DNA of 64,000 bases from positions 62,001 to 126,000 of the forward strand of contig NZ_FNGY01000008.1 in the NCBI RefSeq assembly GCF_900103665.1, read 5' to 3'. The notes beneath the pieces were generated by a model. The model was given only the letters and a program-made list of their open reading frames with translations, did no database searches and was not told the origin of the DNA. Of this stretch, positions 51,985 to 60,540 are shown piece after piece. Numbering within the stretch: the stretch's first letter is position 1; each line of letters begins with the position of its first letter. The position numbers and the translations under genes are program-made. The DNA is from Pedobacter steynii. Lineage in GTDB: Bacteria; Bacteroidota; Bacteroidia; Sphingobacteriales; Sphingobacteriaceae.

Positions 51985-52296
51985 GGCCGGAACTGCACTG
52001 TCCGGATCGTTCCCCTGAATTTGATTCCTCCTGATGTCAGCAAGATCTGTCGGTTTTCTAATGATCTTTTTATTGATGCCTACCGCACCGTTATACAATA
52101 ATATTCCTCCTAATAAAGTCTCTTGTATGCCAATAAAAGGGTGTTTTGAAATGGCCCTGATCCCTCTTTGAAAGATATAGGCACCTGCTATAATAGAAAC
52201 TATTCTTTTGCCCGCGTCTAATTCTTCCGTATCGTATGCACTTAACAATGATTTTGCCGCTATAATCCCTAATTTATTCTTTAATATTCCAAACAT
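51976..52296 (-). CDS. Small membrane-associated protein of unknown function
   Basis: 106 residues. A hydrophobic middle (GKRIVSIIAGAYIFQRGIRAI and GIQETLLGGILLYNGAVGI) gives two likely membrane helices; the ends are charged. The layout resembles DUF2892-like inner-membrane proteins, but the motif match is weak. It stands alone between two terminator structures. The ORF shows normal codon use and a plausible start at ATG. Confidence 0.68.
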   Translation of the reverse strand: MFGILKNKLGIIAAKSLLSAYDTEELDAGKRIVSIIAGAYIFQRGIRAISKHPFIGIQETLLGGILLYNGAVGINKKIIRKPTDLADIRRNQIQGNDPDSAVPAFV

Positions 52297-52394
52297 AATT
52301 CTTCGTTCTATATTACCAAATCAACACGATGGGCAACGTTTTGTTTGAAAATTCTGAAAATCACTCAAACACAAATCGTTACCGGAACAAGGAT

Positions 52395-53264
52395 TTAGCT
52401 CAATTTATCCAGAACCATGCGGATGGCTTTATCCACCACCTGATCCGGTGTTTTACTAAATTCAAAATTTACCCTGCTGGCGAGGATGGCATTCACAGAA
52501 AGGGCTTTATGGCCCAATGCTTTTGCAAGTGCATAAATACCAGCGGTTTCCATCTCCAGGTTGGTAATTCTGTATTTACCGTGCTGGAAAGTATTCAGCA
52601 GTTGGATAAAATTAGGAATTGCATTTTTTGCACGGACCTGTCTGCCTTGAGGGGCATAAAATCCCGGAGCAGTAACGGTGATTCCCTGTACCATTTCTCC
52701 TCCGATCCGGTTTAATAAACCAGGGTCAGCAGCAGTCAGGTAAGGGTAAATCCCCTTGATATGGGAGGCATGAGAATGGAACGCTTCCAGAATCGGACGC
52801 TCGTCGACAGACAATTCATGGATGTAATATTTCATTAGCGCATCCAGTCCTAGTCCGAAAGAAGAGGCGAGGATGGTGCCCATCGGTAAGTCTGATTGGA
52901 TTGCGCCAGAGGTTCCTATCCGGATAATGTCTAAAGATACCAGCTCTTTTTTAACTTCCCTGGTTTCAAAATCAACATTTACCAGGGCATCGAGTTCATT
53001 AAAGACGATGTCGATATTGTCTGTCCCAATGCCTGTGGAGATCACGGTAATCCGCTTCTGACCAAGATAACCGGTATGGGTCAGGAATTCCCGCTTTCCC
53101 TTTTTAAGTTCTATGCGGTCAAAATGTTTGGATATTTCAGAAACCCGGTCGGGATCGCCTACGGTAATCACCGTATGGGCAAGGTCTTCCGGTAATAAGT
53201 TCAGGTGGTAAATGGTACCGTCCTGATTGATGATTAAATCTGCTTCAGATAATTTATTTCCCAT
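52395..53264 (-). CDS. Nucleoside phosphorylase (uridine/purine family)
   Basis: 289 residues of the nucleoside phosphorylase-I fold. The phosphate-binding GDPDRVSEISKHFD is followed by LTHTGYLGQKRITVISTGIGTDNIDIVFNELDAL, IRIGTSGAIQSDLP, and the base/ribose-binding MVQGITVTAPGFYAPQGR and NLEMETAGIYALAKALGHKA, with the MET that contacts ribose. It splits nucleosides into base and ribose-1-phosphate in the cytoplasm. The periplasmic 5'-nucleotidase pair upstream could supply nucleosides, but the genes are separate. Uridine is the more likely substrate. Confidence 0.9.
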   Translation of the reverse strand: MGNKLSEADLIINQDGTIYHLNLLPEDLAHTVITVGDPDRVSEISKHFDRIELKKGKREFLTHTGYLGQKRITVISTGIGTDNIDIVFNELDALVNVDFETREVKKELVSLDIIRIGTSGAIQSDLPMGTILASSFGLGLDALMKYYIHELSVDERPILEAFHSHASHIKGIYPYLTAADPGLLNRIGGEMVQGITVTAPGFYAPQGRQVRAKNAIPNFIQLLNTFQHGKYRITNLEMETAGIYALAKALGHKALSVNAILASRVNFEFSKTPDQVVDKAIRMVLDKLS

Positions 53265-53361
53265 AATTTGGAGATTGATCTCACAAACGTATGAAACAAC
53301 CCGGAGTTTACCTATACAATGATCGCAAATAAAAAATTTCTGATCAGCAGATGACGGTCGC

Positions 53362-53393
53362 TTTTATCAGGAAGTAATTTTATCAGGAAGTAA
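53362..53393. repeat. Perfect 16-bp tandem duplication at the YigZ stop
   Basis: TTTTATCAGGAAGTAA occurs twice without a gap. The in-frame TGA of the yigZ-like gene lies across the end of the second unit as read on the plus strand. It suggests replication slippage. Confidence 0.75.
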
Positions 53394-53997
53394 AAAGGTA
53401 AGTGACCTTAATCCCTTCGATCTTTTCCAGCTTACCTAAAACGACATTCAGACTGGCTTTCCGGACTTCAAATCTGATCTTACAGGAATTGTCAAAATCC
53501 TGAGCTAAGATAGTCAGCTGTTCTTCCTTGAAAAGACGCATCACATCATTCATCATCAGGTAGTCAAAAGTAAGCTCATAAATGTCATTCACCGTTCGTT
53601 CCACCACTTCGGCAGCCTGGATGGCTTCCACTGCGGCAGTTTTATAGGCATTGATTAAACCCGGTACACCGAGCAAGGTTCCGCCAAAATAACGGACCAC
53701 AACGACAAGGATATTGGTGACATCGGCAGAGAGCAGAGCGTTTAAAATGGGTCTCCCTGCAGTTCCGGAAGGTTCTCCATCGTCCTGAATTCTAAAAACC
53801 CCACGGTCCGGGCTGAGGCGTAAAGCCCAGCAAAAATGCCTTGCTTTTCCATGTTCTGAGCGAAGGTTGGCAAGGAGCGCTTTTACTTCATCTTCTGACC
53901 GGATTGGGTAAGCAAAGGCAATGAATTTACTTCCACGGTCTTTAAAAAGCCCCTCGGACGGACTGGTGATGGTTTTGTAGGTATCGTCAAAAAGCAT
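53383..53997 (-). CDS. YigZ/IMPACT family protein
   Basis: 204 residues. The N-terminal IMPACT domain shows DRGSKFIAFAYPI, HFCWALRLSPDRGVFRIQDDGEPSGTAGRPILNAL and VVVVRYFGGTLLGVPGLINAYKTAA, all strongly characteristic. A C-terminal ferredoxin-like domain (DUF1949) covers about residues 140-204. Eukaryotic IMPACT binds GCN1 in translation control, but the bacterial role is unclear. The start overlaps the DMT transporter stop by 11 bases. Confidence 0.92.
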   Translation of the reverse strand: MLFDDTYKTITSPSEGLFKDRGSKFIAFAYPIRSEDEVKALLANLRSEHGKARHFCWALRLSPDRGVFRIQDDGEPSGTAGRPILNALLSADVTNILVVVVRYFGGTLLGVPGLINAYKTAAVEAIQAAEVVERTVNDIYELTFDYLMMNDVMRLFKEEQLTILAQDFDNSCKIRFEVRKASLNVVLGKLEKIEGIKVTYLFTS

Positions 53998-54853
53998 ATA
54001 TCTGGGATAGTCGTATTAAAATGATGGCCAATAACGCAAGTGCCAGACCTGCATAATTGTACTTATTCATTTTTTCTTTAAAAATGAGAATGCCGATCAG
54101 GCTTCCTAAAATGATCACCCCAATGTTCATTGCGGCAAATACAGTAGATGGGCTCTTGGCCATAGCCTGGTGGGCTTTCAGGTAAAAGAGAATGTTTCCA
54201 AAGTTGAAAAAACCAAGGATACAACCGCAAAGAAAGTTAACCAATTGCAATTTCTGTTTTTTAACTGCAGAAAGATAGAGAATGGCGATCAGGGAAATGA
54301 CAAATGAAAGGCCGAATATCAGGATCAGTGAGCTGGTATAGGGGATTTCTTTCAATTGAGAAACCTGTTTAAAGAGGATATCTATCGCGCCAAAACCCAC
54401 AAACACCAATAAAGGATAGATCCAGCTGCCTGCGTTTGCAGAGGATTTGCTTTTGCGGTACAAGGTGAGGATAATGGCCAGAAATCCAACAATTAAGCCC
54501 AGAACCTTTAGGGTATTGAAATGATCTCCAAACAGAAAATAAGCGGCAAGAATAGAAATAAACAAGGATAAACGCTGTGCAATATCCGTTTTTACAATTC
54601 CAATATTTCTGACCGATGCGGCAAGAAACCAGAAAACTACCGGTAGTAAAATACCAAGCCCCAGGTAAACAGGGGAGAATGAAGCACCTGCGATCTCTTT
54701 TAAAGAAGGTTTGAAAAAGAAACAGCTCATTCCGATGGCAAACAGGTAGTTCCAGGTCACGGCCTGAAGAACATTTATCTTATACCTGCGGGCAAGTTTT
54801 AACAATACGGCAACGGTAACGCTGCAACAGATGCTGATGATTAAATAGATCAT
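53987..54853 (-). CDS. EamA/DMT-family transporter
   Basis: 288 residues with ten helices. Two EamA-type halves: the first has VTWNYLFAIGMSCFF and SLFISILAAYFLFGDHFNTLKVLGLIVGFLAIIL, the second NIGVIILGSLIGILIFKEKMNKYNYAGLALALLAI. The repeated 'G-E/F-K' ends are typical of metabolite exporters. The substrate is not known. Upstream ribD lies two bases away and the YigZ gene overlaps downstream, so the three may be one operon. Confidence 0.9.
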   Translation of the reverse strand: MIYLIISICCSVTVAVLLKLARRYKINVLQAVTWNYLFAIGMSCFFFKPSLKEIAGASFSPVYLGLGILLPVVFWFLAASVRNIGIVKTDIAQRLSLFISILAAYFLFGDHFNTLKVLGLIVGFLAIILTLYRKSKSSANAGSWIYPLLVFVGFGAIDILFKQVSQLKEIPYTSSLILIFGLSFVISLIAILYLSAVKKQKLQLVNFLCGCILGFFNFGNILFYLKAHQAMAKSPSTVFAAMNIGVIILGSLIGILIFKEKMNKYNYAGLALALLAIILIRLSQIYAF

Positions 54854-54855
54854 AT

Positions 54856-55908
54856 TTAACGCTTATTTTGATAAATGCTCAGCTGGTCTTTTCCAATTTG
54901 CTGTACTTCGGTGATCATTCCATTGATTTGTGGGGACAACATGCCATCCGCCCAGGAAACAGCGGAGGTAAAGACCCTGGCCTCGTCCCATAATCCGGCA
55001 GTAATAAACTGATTAAGAAGCTGAGCTCCTCCATCTATAATCACAGATTGAATGTCCATCAGGTACAATTGAAAAGCGATTTTTTGAGGCAGATAATACT
55101 GCATGTCTTCCATTTGAACGAAGTGGATATTGTCTACGACGTCCGTTTTTATTTCATTGAATATTATAGTCTTAGCTTCGTTGTTGTAAAGATAGTGTTC
55201 GGATGGAATTTCCAGATTTCGGTCTATTAACAAGCGGATCGGGTTTCTGCCTGGCCATTCCCGGGCATTGAGCTGAGGGTTATCTACAAGCGCGGTTCTT
55301 TTTCCAACCAGCACGGCATCTTCTTCTGTTCTCCATTTATGGACCAGCCGTTTGGCAAGCGGACGACTGATCCAGCGCTGTTCATCACCAACAGGTGCAA
55401 AAAAGCCATTGGCAGTTCTGGCCCATTTCAGGATGATATAAGGTCTTTTTTGAAGAATTCTGGTGAAAAAACGACGGTTTAACCAGGAAGATTCCTTTTC
55501 AAGGATACCGGAACTGACTTCAATTCCTGCATTTTTTAATTTCTCAATTCCTTTCCCGTCCACGGCTTCAAAGGGGTCCCGGTTTCCGATAACGACGCGC
55601 TTCAGCTGATGCCTGATCAGGAGGTCGGCACAAGGAGGGGTCTTGCCAAAATGGGCACAGGGCTCCAAAGAGACGTAAGCCGTCGCATTTTTTAGCAATA
55701 GCGCAGCTGATTCGGCTCCATACTTGTCAAATACTGCTTTTACAGCATTGACTTCGGCATGTGCCTCCCCAATTTTCTCATGATATCCTTCACCTATAAT
55801 TTTCCCTTCGCTTACGATGACACAACCAACCATCGGGTTAGGGCTTACATTTCCCATTCCCAGGCTAGCCAGCTCCAGGCATCTTTGCATATATAATTCG
55901 TCGGTCAT
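54856..55908 (-). CDS. ribD: Bifunctional riboflavin biosynthesis deaminase/reductase
   Basis: 350 residues. The deaminase half holds HAEVNAVKAVFD and PCAHFGKTPPCADLL (zinc site), after MGNVSPNPMVGCVIV. The reductase half has PYIILKWARTANGFFAP, WISRPLAKRLVHKWRTEEDAVLVGKRTALVDNPQLNAR and IDGGAQLLNQFI. Together they catalyse two steps in flavin synthesis in the cytoplasm. Divergent from prmC, separated by 48 bases. Confidence 0.95.
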   Translation of the reverse strand: MTDELYMQRCLELASLGMGNVSPNPMVGCVIVSEGKIIGEGYHEKIGEAHAEVNAVKAVFDKYGAESAALLLKNATAYVSLEPCAHFGKTPPCADLLIRHQLKRVVIGNRDPFEAVDGKGIEKLKNAGIEVSSGILEKESSWLNRRFFTRILQKRPYIILKWARTANGFFAPVGDEQRWISRPLAKRLVHKWRTEEDAVLVGKRTALVDNPQLNAREWPGRNPIRLLIDRNLEIPSEHYLYNNEAKTIIFNEIKTDVVDNIHFVQMEDMQYYLPQKIAFQLYLMDIQSVIIDGGAQLLNQFITAGLWDEARVFTSAVSWADGMLSPQINGMITEVQQIGKDQLSIYQNKR

Positions 55909-55942
55909 TGAAGCAAAAGTAAGGTATATTGTTCGATTTACT

Positions 55943-55950
55943 TACTTTTG
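55943..55950 (+). promoter_or_regulatory. -7 box very close to the prmC start
   Basis: TACTTTTG, exact, six bases before the ATG at 55957. Transcription would start at about the start codon. Confidence 0.5.
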
Positions 55951-55956
55951 CAATGC

Positions 55957-56823
55957 ATGAATTTAAGCCAGTTATTACATCATTTTAAGGAAGAATTGAA
56001 GGATGTTTATGAGGAAGAGGAAGTTAAGTCGATTTTTTTCATCAGCGTAGAACACTTGTTACAACTCAGGAGAAGCCAGCTGATGTTAAACTGGGAAAAA
56101 GAACCGGAGCCGGAAAAACTAACTTCATTCTTAACTATTTTAGAAGGATTAAAGACACATAAACCGATTCAATACCTCCTTGGGGAGGCCTTTTTTTATG
56201 GTTCGGTCTTTAAGGTAAATGAAGCGGTGCTGATTCCAAGACCCGAAACAGAGGAGCTGGTAGACTGGATCCTGGAAGAGAAAAGGCCGGCACCCTCAGT
56301 GATTGACTTTGGAACGGGGACGGGCTGCATTGCCATCAGTTTAAAGAAACACCTGAAAGATGCAAGTGTAACGGCAGTTGATATTTCTGAGGAGGCCCTC
56401 CGGATCGCTTCAGAAAATGCGGGGATTAATCAGGCGGAGGTCAGCTTTGTTTCTGCAGATATTTTAACTTTTCAAAGCGACACCAAATTTGATATCATTG
56501 TGAGCAATCCGCCTTACATCACGGAAAAGGAACGGACAGAAATGCAGCAGAACGTTCTTGCTCATGAACCTCATCTGGCCTTGTTTGTTACGGATGAAAG
56601 GCCCTTGTTGTTCTATGAGGCAGTGGCTGATTTCGCGTTAAGCAACTTAAAGGAAAATGGCTCTCTGTTCTTCGAGATCAATGAATATCTTGCTCAGGAA
56701 ATGATTCAGATGTTGAAAGATAAGTCTTTTGTTTCCATTGAATTACGAAAGGATATGCAGGGGAAAGACAGGATGATCCGTGCGGGGTTAAAACTTAACC
56801 ATTTAAGCTCCGGGGTGATTTAA
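55957..56823 (+). CDS. prmC: Peptide chain release factor N5-glutamine methyltransferase
   Basis: About 288 residues. Methylates the GGQ glutamine of release factors with SAM. The N-terminal helical domain is followed by QYLLGEAFFYG and LIPRPETEELVDWI, the SAM site VIDFGTGTGCIAISL and the catalytic NPPY in VSNPPYITEKE. It ends with GKDRMIRAG, the usual PrmC tail, plus 12 residues. A TTG at 55948 lies inside the -7 box and is not a credible start. The 3' end is duplicated downstream. The convergent gene is xerD. Confidence 0.95.
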   Translation: MNLSQLLHHFKEELKDVYEEEEVKSIFFISVEHLLQLRRSQLMLNWEKEPEPEKLTSFLTILEGLKTHKPIQYLLGEAFFYGSVFKVNEAVLIPRPETEELVDWILEEKRPAPSVIDFGTGTGCIAISLKKHLKDASVTAVDISEEALRIASENAGINQAEVSFVSADILTFQSDTKFDIIVSNPPYITEKERTEMQQNVLAHEPHLALFVTDERPLLFYEAVADFALSNLKENGSLFFEINEYLAQEMIQMLKDKSFVSIELRKDMQGKDRMIRAGLKLNHLSSGVI

Positions 56824-56852
56824 GCCTGGCAATGTTTTAAGGTCTGAAATGA
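56758..56852. repeat. Duplicated gene-junction, copy 1
   Basis: Covers the last codons of prmC and the start of the intergenic region. It matches copy 2, 118 bases on, at about 79 of 95 positions by hand count. Confidence 0.75.
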
Positions 56853-56875
56853 TTTAAGTTCCAGAGTGAGGTAGG

Positions 56876-56970
56876 CAAAGGAAAGACAGGATGGTTCGGG
56901 CGGGGTTAAAATTTAACCATTTAAGCTCTGGAATGATTTAAGCTTCATAATGATTTAAGTTCTGGAATGA
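56876..56970. repeat. Duplicated gene-junction, copy 2
   Basis: Diverged copy that still encodes a PrmC-like tail, KDRMVRAGLKFNHLSSGMI plus stop, in the same frame, and includes the true 3' end of xerD. Copy 1 holds a matching ghost of the xerD end. Confidence 0.75.
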
Positions 56971-57854
56971 AATTCTGTGATGATTCCTTTCAGGTAATCG
57001 CGGTCCAGATGTGTATAAATCTCTGTGGTGGTAATGCTGGAATGTCCAAGCATTTCCTGTACTGCCCTCAAATCTGCACCGCCCTCAATCAAATGGGTTG
57101 CAAAGGAATGTCTGAAAGTATGCGGGCTAATGCTTTTCTTTAATCCGGATTTTAAAGCAAGGTCTTTGATCAGTGTAAAAACTGAAATCCTGGAGAGTCC
57201 GCTTCCACGGCGGTTTAAGAAGATAAAATCTTCATATCCTTTTTGAACCGGAACATGAACCCTGCTTTCTTCCAGATAGATTTTGATGTATTTCAGGGCC
57301 GACTGTCCAATGGGCACAATCCTTTCTTTGTTCCCTTTTCCAATCACTTTGATAAACTCTGCATCCGGAAAAACATTCGAAATCCTGAGGTTAATCAATT
57401 CTGTTACCCGCAGACCACAGCTGTAAAGGACTTCCAGAATTGCCTTATTTCTCATTCCTTCAGGTTTTGCAGCATCTATGGCGGCGATTAATCCGTTGAT
57501 CTCTTCGATATTCAGCACATCCGGAAGCTTTCTGCTCAACCTCGGGGTCTCCAGCAATGCAGCCGGATCTTCCGTAATGAGCTGTTCGAGTAACAGAAAG
57601 TCAAAGAAAGATTTGATCCCTGAAACGACTCTTGCCTGTGTGGAAGGTAACATCCCCAACTCATTAATCCAGGAGATGAACAGCTTTAGGTCGGCCGCAG
57701 TAATCTCCTTAACATGAGGTGTTTTGCTGATAGATTCAAAGTATTGAAATAACTTTTGAACATCATTCATATAGGCCTCAATGGAATTTGAAGAAAGGGA
57801 TCGTTCCAGTTTCAAATACGCTTTAAAAGAAGGGAAGTAAGGGTTATTAATCAC
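56955..57854 (-). CDS. xerD: Tyrosine recombinase XerD
   Basis: 299 residues. N-terminal core-binding domain (about 1-95) and C-terminal catalytic domain with Arg in SCGLRVTELINLR, HTFRHSFATHLIEGGADLRAVQEMLGHSSITTTEIYTH (His, Arg, His and nucleophile Tyr). The length and the ILEVLYSCGLRVTELI motif are those of the chromosome-dimer resolvase XerD rather than an integron or phage integrase. No dif site or mobile gene is seen here. Its final codons lie inside the duplicated junction. Confidence 0.93.
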   Translation of the reverse strand: MINNPYFPSFKAYLKLERSLSSNSIEAYMNDVQKLFQYFESISKTPHVKEITAADLKLFISWINELGMLPSTQARVVSGIKSFFDFLLLEQLITEDPAALLETPRLSRKLPDVLNIEEINGLIAAIDAAKPEGMRNKAILEVLYSCGLRVTELINLRISNVFPDAEFIKVIGKGNKERIVPIGQSALKYIKIYLEESRVHVPVQKGYEDFIFLNRRGSGLSRISVFTLIKDLALKSGLKKSISPHTFRHSFATHLIEGGADLRAVQEMLGHSSITTTEIYTHLDRDYLKGIITEFHSRT

Positions 57855-57885
57855 ACAAAAATTTTCTACTGTAACTTTTTAACTC

Positions 57886-57893
57886 TAAGTTTG
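57886..57893 (+). promoter_or_regulatory. -7 box very close to the aroQ start
   Basis: TAAGTTTG, exact, five bases before the ATG. Consistent with a nearly leaderless mRNA. Confidence 0.5.
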
Positions 57894-57898
57894 AGCTA

Positions 57899-58318
57899 AT
57901 GAAGATACAAATTATTAATGGCCCAAATTTAAACCTTTTAGGCATTCGTGAGCCCGGAATCTACGGAAGTTTAGGTTTTGACGAGTATATTGAACAATTG
58001 AGAGCAATGTACAGCATCCTGGAAATCGATTATTTTCAAAGCAATGTAGAAGGAGAGCTGATCAATAAACTACATGAAGTAGGTTTTAGCTATGATGGAA
58101 TTGTGATCAATGCCGGAGGGTATACCCATACCTCTGTAGCCCTTGCAGATGCCATTGCTGCCATCAATACTCCTGTAATAGAGGTTCATGTATCTAATAT
58201 CTATGCCCGGGAAGAATACAGACATGTATCACTGACCGGTAAAAACTGCAAGGGTGTATTAACCGGGTTTGGCCTTGACGGATATCGTTTAGCCATAGAA
58301 AGTCTGTTGAAAAGCTAA
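57899..58318 (+). CDS. aroQ: Type II 3-dehydroquinate dehydratase
   Basis: 139 residues. Third step of the shikimate pathway. Motifs are GPNLNLLGIREPGIYG (catalytic Arg/Tyr loop), NAGGYTHTSVALADAI and EVHVSNIYAREEYRHVS with the catalytic His. Type II enzymes are dodecamers in the cytoplasm. Seven bases separate it from the M28 peptidase gene on the same strand. Confidence 0.96.
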   Translation: MKIQIINGPNLNLLGIREPGIYGSLGFDEYIEQLRAMYSILEIDYFQSNVEGELINKLHEVGFSYDGIVINAGGYTHTSVALADAIAAINTPVIEVHVSNIYAREEYRHVSLTGKNCKGVLTGFGLDGYRLAIESLLKS

Positions 58319-58325
58319 AGAGATC

Positions 58326-59288
58326 ATGAGAAAAATTATTTTGTTTGCCTTATGCTCCGCCATAAGTGCATCCGCATTTGCGCAAGCCGACATTACGGAA
58401 AAAGAGCTTAAAGAACACCTCTGGTTCCTGGCATCGCCAAAGATGAAGGGACGTTTCCCCGGAACAGCAGAAAACAGAAAGGTAGTCAGCTATCTGACAA
58501 AACAATTCAAAAAATCAGGGATCCAGCCTTATCAGGGATCATACCTGCAGGGGTTTACCGCAAAAATAAGGGTTAAAAAAGGGGTAACAGATACACCTTA
58601 TGCGAAGACTCAGAATGTGATCGGTTATATTGAAGGGAATGACCCTCAGTTAAAAAACGAATTTATAGTCATAGGTGCACACTATGACCACCTGGGAATG
58701 GGCGGGGCTTCTTCCAAAAAACCGGATACCACTGCCATTCATTATGGTGCGGACGACAATGCGAGTGGAACCTCAGCACTTCTGGAGATTGCCGAAAAAC
58801 TGGCAGCGAATAAAGAAAATCTGAAACGCAGCATCCTGATCATTGCATTTGGCGCGGAAGAACAAGGTTTACTGGGCTCAAAATATTTTACGGAACACCC
58901 ATTGGTGCCATTATCGCAGATTAAACTGATGATCAATATGGACATGGTTGGCCGGATGAATAGTGAGAAGCACCTCTATATGGGGGGTGCGGCTAGTTTT
59001 GACGGGGGAATGGAGCTCATGAAAAGCCTCGGCCCGGAAGTCGGCATCAACCCAATCGTTATCGCTTATGATGTAGGAGGCTCAGACCATGTTTCTTTTT
59101 ACAAAAAGAACATCTCTGTTTTAGGTTTCCATACCGGTGGGCATCCACAATACCATACACCTGAAGATGATCGGAAACTGATCAATATCCCGGGAGAAAA
59201 ACTGGTATGTGAGTACATTTATAAGGCCATGGTTAGTGTGGCCAACAGGAGTGGAGCGATCTTGTTTGTTCCGGAGAAGAAAAACTAG
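58326..59288 (+). CDS. M28-family zinc aminopeptidase, exported
   Basis: 320 residues with a signal peptide (MRKIILFALCSAISASAFAQ). Zinc ligands in order: GAHYDHLG, GADDNASGTSALLE, AFGAEEQGLLGS (catalytic Glu), NMDMVGRM and FHTGGHPQYHTPEDD. Family enzymes release N-terminal amino acids from peptides and act in the periplasm or outside. The tail (ANRSGAILFVPEKKN) is short, so no sorting domain is present. It may share a message with aroQ. Confidence 0.93.
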   Translation: MRKIILFALCSAISASAFAQADITEKELKEHLWFLASPKMKGRFPGTAENRKVVSYLTKQFKKSGIQPYQGSYLQGFTAKIRVKKGVTDTPYAKTQNVIGYIEGNDPQLKNEFIVIGAHYDHLGMGGASSKKPDTTAIHYGADDNASGTSALLEIAEKLAANKENLKRSILIIAFGAEEQGLLGSKYFTEHPLVPLSQIKLMINMDMVGRMNSEKHLYMGGAASFDGGMELMKSLGPEVGINPIVIAYDVGGSDHVSFYKKNISVLGFHTGGHPQYHTPEDDRKLINIPGEKLVCEYIYKAMVSVANRSGAILFVPEKKN

Positions 59289-59372
59289 CTGGTCTTTAAA
59301 AGCCAGACAAGCAGGATCAGTTGGTCATTGCAAAAAGAGGTTGCATCATCTGCAATGCCGCTAAAAAGTTGC

Positions 59373-59416
59373 AAAGCCCTCAAAAAGTGTCTGACTTTTT
59401 GAGGGCTTTTTTATGA
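59373..59416. terminator. Terminator after the peptidase gene
   Basis: A 16-bp perfect stem AAAGCCCTCAAAAAGT / complement with a 5-base loop (59389-59393), followed by a T-run. Confidence 0.93.
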
Positions 59417-59493
59417 TAAAGAAATACAGTTTTGTATTCAAACTGTATTGTATAAGCCAACAATACCTTCTCTTTACCTCCTTAATCCACTAA

Positions 59494-60540
59494 TTATATT
59501 CCTAATCCGCTAAAAAATCTGATTTTCTTAATGAAATATGCATAGACGATACTGGAAGCATAATGTCCGGTGTGCTCCTGATAATTGAGCTGTCTGTTTG
59601 TTCTTTTCTTCGCATTTGCGGAGAAGTACTTGAAGAAATGGAAATGGGCCTTACTCACGGCCATGGCAAAATCTACTTTCCCCTGTACCAGGAAATGTAT
59701 TAAGGCCACAAAATCGATGAAAAACCTAATGAAGATCCTGAAATAAGCATCCCCCAAAGGAAGGTTCTTCTGCATAATGATCAGGTTATTTCTGAAGTTC
59801 AGATAGGTTTTATAGGGATTGTTTGCATTTAAAGTTCCTCCGCCTACATGGTAAATCTCCGCATCCGGACAATACATGATTTTGTAGCCGAGATTCTTTA
59901 GTCGCCAGCAAAGATCGATTTCTTCCATATGTGCAAAGAAGTCCGGATCTAATCCACCTGCTTCCTTCCAGCATTTGCTTTTGATAAACAAGGCAGCGCC
60001 GCTTGCCCAGAAAATTTCCTTCTCATTATCATATTGCCCATGGTCATCTTCGACCGTATCAAATAGTCGCCCGCGACAAAATGGAAAACAATGTAAGTCG
60101 AGGTAACCACCAGCCGCTCCGGCATATTCAAATTTAGATTTGTCCTTTTGCCATTTTATTTTGGGTTGTGCAGCTGCAATTTGATCGTCCTTTTCCATCA
60201 TGCTGATCACCGGCGAAATCCAGTTTGCCGGCACTTCAACGTCAGAATTTAACAATACATAATAATCTGCTTCTACCTGTTCCAGCAGTTTGCGGTATCC
60301 TTCGGCAAAACCATAATTTTTATCGTTCTCAATGACGCGAATCCCCGGGTAATTGGCCTTTACAAAGGCTACTGAATCATCTGTAGAGGCATTGTCGCCC
60401 ACTACAATTTGTAAATTCGGATATTCCGATAGGATTACTCCGGGTAAAAATTTCTCCAGCAGGTTCTTTCCATTCCAATTCAAAATCACTACTGCTACAC
60501 TTGCGTCTGTCATTATACGTGTTGTCGTTTGTTTTTCCAT
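59494..60540 (-). CDS. Glycosyltransferase family 2
   Basis: 348 residues. The GT-A fold opens SVAVVILNWNGKNLLEKFLPG, with VVGDNASTDDSV and YYVLLNSDVEVPANWI (metal-binding region), then AAQPKIKWQKDKSKFEYAGAAGG and FFAHMEEIDLCWRLKNLGYKI, the rhamnosyl-type block. The C-terminal part (about 260-345) has hydrophobic stretches that may lie on the membrane. It starts inside the acyltransferase gene (28-base overlap) and so is translated with it. The likely role is in surface glycan or lipid glycosylation. Confidence 0.9.
   Translation of the reverse strand: MEKQTTTRIMTDASVAVVILNWNGKNLLEKFLPGVILSEYPNLQIVVGDNASTDDSVAFVKANYPGIRVIENDKNYGFAEGYRKLLEQVEADYYVLLNSDVEVPANWISPVISMMEKDDQIAAAQPKIKWQKDKSKFEYAGAAGGYLDLHCFPFCRGRLFDTVEDDHGQYDNEKEIFWASGAALFIKSKCWKEAGGLDPDFFAHMEEIDLCWRLKNLGYKIMYCPDAEIYHVGGGTLNANNPYKTYLNFRNNLIIMQKNLPLGDAYFRIFIRFFIDFVALIHFLVQGKVDFAMAVSKAHFHFFKYFSANAKKRTNRQLNYQEHTGHYASSIVYAYFIKKIRFFSGLGI

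Noticed and set aside
56955..57854. The tyrosine recombinase as an integrase of a mobile element
   Set aside because: Length and motifs fit XerD, and the surrounding genes are housekeeping; no attachment-site duplication is seen apart from the local prmC/xerD repeat.
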